Part shown: piece by piece, positions 59,185 to 64,000 of the stretch
How the letters are laid out: each line of letters begins with the position of its first letter
Position numbering within the stretch: the first letter of the stretch is position 1
Assembly (NCBI GenBank): GCA_002914845.1
Contig: JXTC01000010.1
Location: 1,924,171 to 1,988,170, forward strand
Direction of reading: 5' to 3'
DNA from: Trema orientale
Taxonomy: Eukaryota; Streptophyta; Magnoliopsida; Rosales; Cannabaceae
DNA: 64,000 nucleotides
Made by a program: the position numbers and the translations under genes
The notes under the pieces: model-generated
What the model was told of the DNA's origin: nothing
The model's database searches: none
Seen by the model: only the letters and a program-made list of their open reading frames with translations

Positions 59185-60021
59185 ATAGCTTGTCTTTGAG
59201 TATAGTGATCAATTACTATTTTGTGTATGAAAAATCTAGGAAAATAAAAATTAAATAGAAAGATTAAGATTAAGTTATTGAAGGCCTCTTAAAAAATTTC
59301 ACCTGAGAACTTTAATTGTATTGAGACGGCAGTACTCATAAACTAGTTCTTATATATGTAAATATCTGTAATGAAAAAAAGTCTAGAGAAATTATTGGAA
59401 GTATATCGTAATTATTATAGTTTAAATATTATCAGTTATTGGATTAGAACAAGTTATGGATATGTCATTCCAATAGGCTATCGGGATGAGTGTTTTATAA
59501 GTATTGTGTAGTAACCATTTATTTGATCTTTAATTTGTATATTAATTTTTGGTGCATGGACTTAAGGATTTTATTCGAAAATATTTTCTTATTAGATATT
59601 TATTACTTTATTGGTTTATAATTTTCATATCACAATCACAATTTGCCAACATATATAAAAGACTAAAATTTAGAAAGCTTGTATACATATAACATAATGG
59701 AAAGATAAAACTTCTAAAACGACATACATAAGAAATAATAAATAAAGTTGAACCATCACTATTGCATTTAACTCATATACAGTAACTTACAAATAGAGAA
59801 CTGTAGTTCAGTTGTAACAATTATGCCAGATAGCTTATCACAATTGCAACTCTCTTTTGTCCATAAGATATTGAGAGATGATTGTGAGAGAGATTATAAA
59901 TAATGTGAGAGATATGTGTGAAAGATAATTATAATTAATTGGGTGATGAATAAAAATTATAGAGACTGTTAAGGCTAACTTAGTAAATTAAAGGGGTTAT
60001 GTATAACTAGTTTAAATTAAA
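59185..60021. other. Gene-free interval
   Basis: AT-rich. Nothing recognisable as a gene, RNA or bounded repeat. Confidence 0.4.
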
Positions 60022-60184
60022 GGGCGCATCTACAGTAGGGGCGTCTCTACATAAGGCTCTGTTTATACACCGTTTGATGGGAATCTGTGTATAAACAGAT
60101 TCTCCACAGATTCTCCACAGATTCCCATCAAACGGTGTATAAATAGGGGCCTTATGTAGGGGCGCCCCTACTATAGCCGCCTCC
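60022..60184. mobile_element. Mutator-type MITE, copy 2
   Basis: A 163-bp inverted-repeat element from GGGCGCATCTACAGTAGGGG to CCCCTACTATAGCCGCCTCC, flanked by a perfect 9-bp duplication TAAATTAAA (60013-60021 and 60185-60193). Same family as 3101-3251 (GTTTATACACCGTTTGATGG core) in the opposite orientation. The centre has a short tandem ACAGATTCTCC duplication. Confidence 0.92.
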
Positions 60185-61527
60185 TAAATTAAAATATTAA
60201 TATATTATATATAATTTGAAACCTTTTTATTATTCAAGGACTTATATCATATTTAACTTTTTATTAATCGGACAGAGAAAATGACAGGCTTGATGGACAA
60301 GGATCCGGCTCCCTTTTAAAGAGCACACATTCCCAAAGAGTAAGGCATCAAATATTTTTTTTAGTAAGTATACTGCAATAGAGGACCACAACAGTAACTA
60401 TGAGACTTGCAAAAGTTACCTGACCAATAATAGAGATTGTTAAGAATAGATGGAGTGTACACAATATTGTCATATATATATATATATAGATCATGTTTTA
60501 ATGGGGTTTTTTTTTTTTTGCTCTACGGATGGATACTCTAATTTGGGCCATTGGATTTTAATATAATATTTAAAATAATATTAATAATTTTATAAAAAAG
60601 AAAAATCTAATTAATATGTATATATATAGAAAGTTATTTATAATTAAAAATATTGACAACCTGTTTATGACCTATGAGTTGGATTTTTTTTTAATCATTT
60701 TTCTATTACTTTTTTTTTTTTGTTTTTATTCCAATTCCATGTTTGATTCTTTTTTTTTTTTTTCATTCTCTTTTATGTGTATTATTTTTAGAAATACATC
60801 AATACAATTTGGACAAGTGAACAATTTGGGTTTGTCATGTATATTATTTTTAGTTGTCTCTTTCTTTTCTTTTTTTTTTTTTTTTCACTTAACGTGTTAT
60901 AAAAAATTACTTTTTAATAAAAAAATCAACCAGTTTTTGATTAATGATTTGATAATTATTGATTAAAATATTATTTTTGTATATTTTTTTTATTAACTAT
61001 TAAATGTTTTAATAATGGGTTTTTGGAGGGAAAAAAAAAGAAAAAGGGCAAATAAAATTAATAGTTTATGTTGATTATAAAACTGAAGGAGCTGATATGG
61101 CCCAAATGGATCACTTGATTTAACTTTAAACAATCCAAAGAAACAAAACTAACTAACCTTTTATTTGTTAAAAGTGGAAAACTTGGATATCCTTAAAACA
61201 ATAATTAGAAAAAAAGACCAAATATCAAAAAATATTATCAAAACACTTTCAAAAAGAAAAATAATCATATATATCAAAATATTAAATAATAATAATTCTG
61301 ATTAAAAACAATTCCTTAAAAAACCATTCTAAATTATTTTCCATAAAAAATCATTCCCAAATCTTATTCCTAATTTAATGGAAAGAGAATTCTCTAAAAA
61401 ATTAGAATGGGAATAATTGTAGGTAAAAATGACTTACTATTGCAAGTCATTTTCAACTTGGTCAAAGTACCTATCTATGGAGCAAAAATAAAATACTCCA
61501 TTGAAACATGACCCTATATATATATAT
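60185..61527. other. Gene-free interval
   Basis: AT-rich with long T-runs (60508-60520, 60870-60885). A segment between (TA)n runs at about 60466-60488 and 60616-60628 may be a further TA-flanked insertion, but its ends do not clearly pair. Confidence 0.4.
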
Positions 61528-61752
61528 AGGGCGCTAGTAGGTATTTTTTTTTTTACCTATGTATAGGTATCAATTTGGCGAATGAAAATTTTTTTGCACA
61601 TTTTTTTATATTAAAAAGTAAGAGAGAGAAATAATATTAATGATTCACGCTTTTTCATGCACATCATTAAAACTGTTGGATGAGATGATCCGATACCTAA
61701 AAAAAATACCTACACATAAGTAAAAAAGAAAATACCTACTGGATTGGCAACC
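61528..61752. mobile_element. TA-flanked MITE, copy 2
   Basis: Left GGGCGCTAGTAGGTATTTTT and right AATACCTACTGGATTGGCAACC are inverted repeats inside (TA)n runs. The element is the reverse orientation of 58929-59167, sharing AAAAGTAAGAGAGAGAAATA and GGATGAGATGATCC. Confidence 0.8.
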
Positions 61753-62534
61753 ATATATATATAAAATTGGGATGAGAGATTCGAATTTAGGACATTCAAT
61801 ATTGGAAAGAGGTGTGCTTACTGCCGGACTTTGCCAACAACCATTGATATTGTTTATTTTGGGATCCAGCATAAATATCAACGGAAATATGTTTTTTATC
61901 CACCATACGTACATGCAAATTCTTTTTATTATATAAATATACACATAAATATCAAGGTTATTTGTGGGTACGTCCATAAAATTTCGAAAAACAATTGGAA
62001 AATTTTGATGCACTGAATTCGGATTGGCAACTCATTTCAATTTTTCAAGATAGTATTGGATGATCATAAAGCTTAGTAGAGCTCATTAAGAATTTGCTCA
62101 AAAAAAAAAAAAAAAGAGCTCATTAAGAATTAATATGAGGTTGTATAATTCAATAATATCTAGATCTATGAGTGTTTTATTCTACTCAATTCTATCCGAA
62201 AAGTGAACTCTAATGTTAAGGGCAGATTCATAAAAATAAAGAGAAACTTCTCATGAAAGTCTAATTATATCCCGTATTAGGATATGTGTTTCCTCTCTTA
62301 TTCAAGTACAATGATTTCGTCGATTATTTATTTATTGTGATGACAGATTTATAATTCGATTTTTTATTGATTAAATTGGTTATTGTACCAATAAATAATG
62401 AATGAAATTTCTCTTCAATTCAAACCCATTAGAGATGGTCCATGGTAACAAGAGACCAGATATACTGTTAGGATAGGTCGTGCTCTTAGAAGCATACTGA
62501 ACAATCACTTGATTAGGTAACTGCTAGGATGGGT

Positions 62535-63007
62535 CATAGATGGAGCCATCTTAGGCCCAGGTGGCACATGCCCTCCTCAACTTTCTGAAATTTTTATTTT
62601 TACCTTAGTATTTGTAAATATATTCAATTAGGTCCTTCATTTGTCCCCCTAAATTTTAATAATGTAAAATTTGCTCATATATTTCATAAAAAATTCAATA
62701 ATGCCCCTCATTTGCCCTATTAAATTTTATGATTTTTAAACTTTATTTTTATTATTATTAAATAGCTAATTTTTTCCACATTTTTATAAATAATTTTTCT
62801 TTGGATCTTATTTTAAAATATTATTTAAATTATGTCTATATTGACTATTTGTGTTTCATTCATTTTTACATCGCCCTAAATTATATTACTCAATTACAAG
62901 TCAATTTTAAGGAAAAAATAATATAAAGAGCAAAAAAGAAGGGGAAAAAAAAATTAAATTTAACATTAGTTTTTCCGCCCTGAAAAATTTTTCTGGCTTC
63001 ATCACTC
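62535..63007. mobile_element. hAT-type MITE, 473 bp
   Basis: The left end CATAGATGGAGCCATCTTAG and the right end …TCTGGCTTCATCACTC are imperfect inverted repeats, flanked by a perfect 8-bp duplication GGATGGGT (62527-62534 and 63008-63015). Size and end type match the interrupted element at 8115-15395. No coding region. Confidence 0.87.
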
Positions 63008-63329
63008 GGATGGGTGCTCTAAGACGCATAGTGACTTCAATCTTTGGAAAGGCGATCAAGAAACCCCTCATTTATAGAAAATAGAAAATTTCATTTGATT
63101 GCTATTAGCTTCTTTTCTTTCCATTTTGTGTTATGTTTGTTGAAGTTAGATGACACAGTAGACTCATATAAAATCTGTACTATACACATATACAAACTAT
63201 CTATTGCGCTAGAGAAAATTAAGCCATGTAGGGCATTTTTAAAATTGAAATAGAAATGTACGATGGGCTTAATTTTTTTTTAGATCCGGTACTGCATTTT
63301 TTAGAAAAATATAATTTATTAAACAAATT

Positions 63330-63490
63330 TAGAAAAATATCATTTTCAAAAATAGTAACTAGTAACCAATAATCCATTTTCGAGCACTGGTAACTAGTAA
63401 CTAAAAGTATTTATGGTTGGTACATAACTGATAACTGGTAACTAGTCACCAGTTTTCAGATACTAGTAACTTGTAACTATTTTAAAAATA
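63330..63490. repeat. Degenerate repeat of GTAACTAGTAAC-type units
   Basis: Repeated short phrases (AGTAACTAGTAACC, GGTAACTAGTAACT, GGTAACTAGTCACC, CTAGTAACTTGTAACT) in a low-complexity tract. No gene. Confidence 0.7.
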
Positions 63491-63686
63491 ATATTTTTCT
63501 AAAATTTTTCTAAAAGTGGTATTTTTCTACAAAAGGGTATAGGAATTGAAAAAAAAATTTGACCCACCGTATTTTTTATAATTTTATTTTATTTTTATAG
63601 GTAGAAGTGTTAGAAACCCGTAAGGTTATCGTCGACCTCATATCAATCCCCTGCGGTTTTGGCAAAGTAACTATGATCAAGTAATG

Positions 63687-63802
63687 GAGACACCAAATCT
63701 CCTGTCTAATTTTGTTGTTCCATTTTCTTTCCAATCAATAAATTGAGATGCCAAATCTCCTATCTAATTTTGTTGTTCCATTTTATTTCCAATCAATAAA
63801 TC
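63687..63802. repeat. Two-copy tandem duplication, 58-bp period
   Basis: GAGACACCAAATCTCCTGTC…CAATCAATAAATT (63687-63744) is followed by GAGATGCCAAATCTCCTATC…CAATCAATAAATC (63745-63802) with four or five differences by eye. Confidence 0.9.
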
Positions 63803-64000
63803 AATGATACATCATTTAAAAATTAGAAACTGCCTAGTCAGTATTTTAACATTATTGTTTAAATTTTAATTAATATTAATGTATAATGTAGAAGAGTACT
63901 GGCAACATTTGTTTTTAAAACGCTTTTTTACACCCTCATCTCTAAACGTATGAACTTTGTAGGGGCTAAATTCTGCTATTAAATTTTTAAAGGATAATTA

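Noticed and set aside
60616-60966. 116-codon Phe-rich open frame
   Set aside because: Poly-T and AT-rich composition gives long F/L/I runs. There is no domain or codon signature of a gene.

Overview
The window is AT-rich nuclear DNA from a flowering plant. Evidence for this is the intronless berberine-bridge-enzyme-like (BBE-like) genes with plant secretory signal peptides, the plant hAT, CACTA and PIF/Harbinger transposases, plant Ty3 LTR retroelements (Tat-, Athila- and Tekay/Del-like) and many MITEs. The repeat content would fit a rosid eudicot, but no species is claimed. I saw no rRNA, tRNA or CRISPR. Position 52,891-53,445 is an assembly gap of N's; single N's lie near 31,277 and 58,369.

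The only genes that look intact are three BBE-like FAD oxidoreductases, all on the minus strand: 4,854-6,491, 33,424-35,052 and 41,392-43,011 (the last open upstream to 43,104). Each keeps both covalent flavin attachment residues (His and Cys) and the C-terminal BBE domain. The first two are close paralogues whose similarity extends into the 5' leader and TATA box. The third is more diverged. Together they are a small tandem array of the kind often recruited to specialised metabolism or cell-wall/oligosaccharide oxidation; substrates cannot be read from the sequence.

Layout, left to right. 1-2,059 is the 3' part of a hAT transposon with a spliced transposase end and its terminal repeat. 3.1-4.4 kb holds a Mutator-type MITE and two other repeats, followed by BBE gene 1. 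8.1-15.4 kb is a ~470 bp hAT-type MITE split by an old, broken Tat-lineage LTR retroelement. 15.4-24 kb is mostly gene-free, with a Tourist-like MITE, a miniature CACTA element carrying a nested MITE, and another MITE. 24.4-28.9 kb is a pile of LTRs (Tekay/Del-like, an inverted LTR-PBS junction, an Athila-like solo LTR). 30.8-33.2 kb is a complete-ended PIF/Harbinger element with a decayed transposase. BBE gene 2 follows, then gene-free DNA with a ~570 bp inverted repeat (37.6-38.2 kb), MITEs, and BBE gene 3.

From 45.3 kb to at least 57.7 kb lies a large decayed CACTA (En/Spm) transposon on the minus strand: TNP2-type transposase, then a TNPA/DUF8039/Ulp1-protease-type gene broken by an Athila-like LTR. 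Between its coding part and its left terminus sits a mosaic of host gene fragments: two exons of a ubiquitin gene and three exons of a BSU1-like (BSL) Kelch phosphatase gene, one of them inverted. This captured-fragment mosaic is the most unusual structure in the window. The right end (57.8-64 kb) is gene-free and rich in MITEs, including a second Mutator MITE, a TA-flanked MITE pair and a hAT MITE with perfect 8-bp target duplications.
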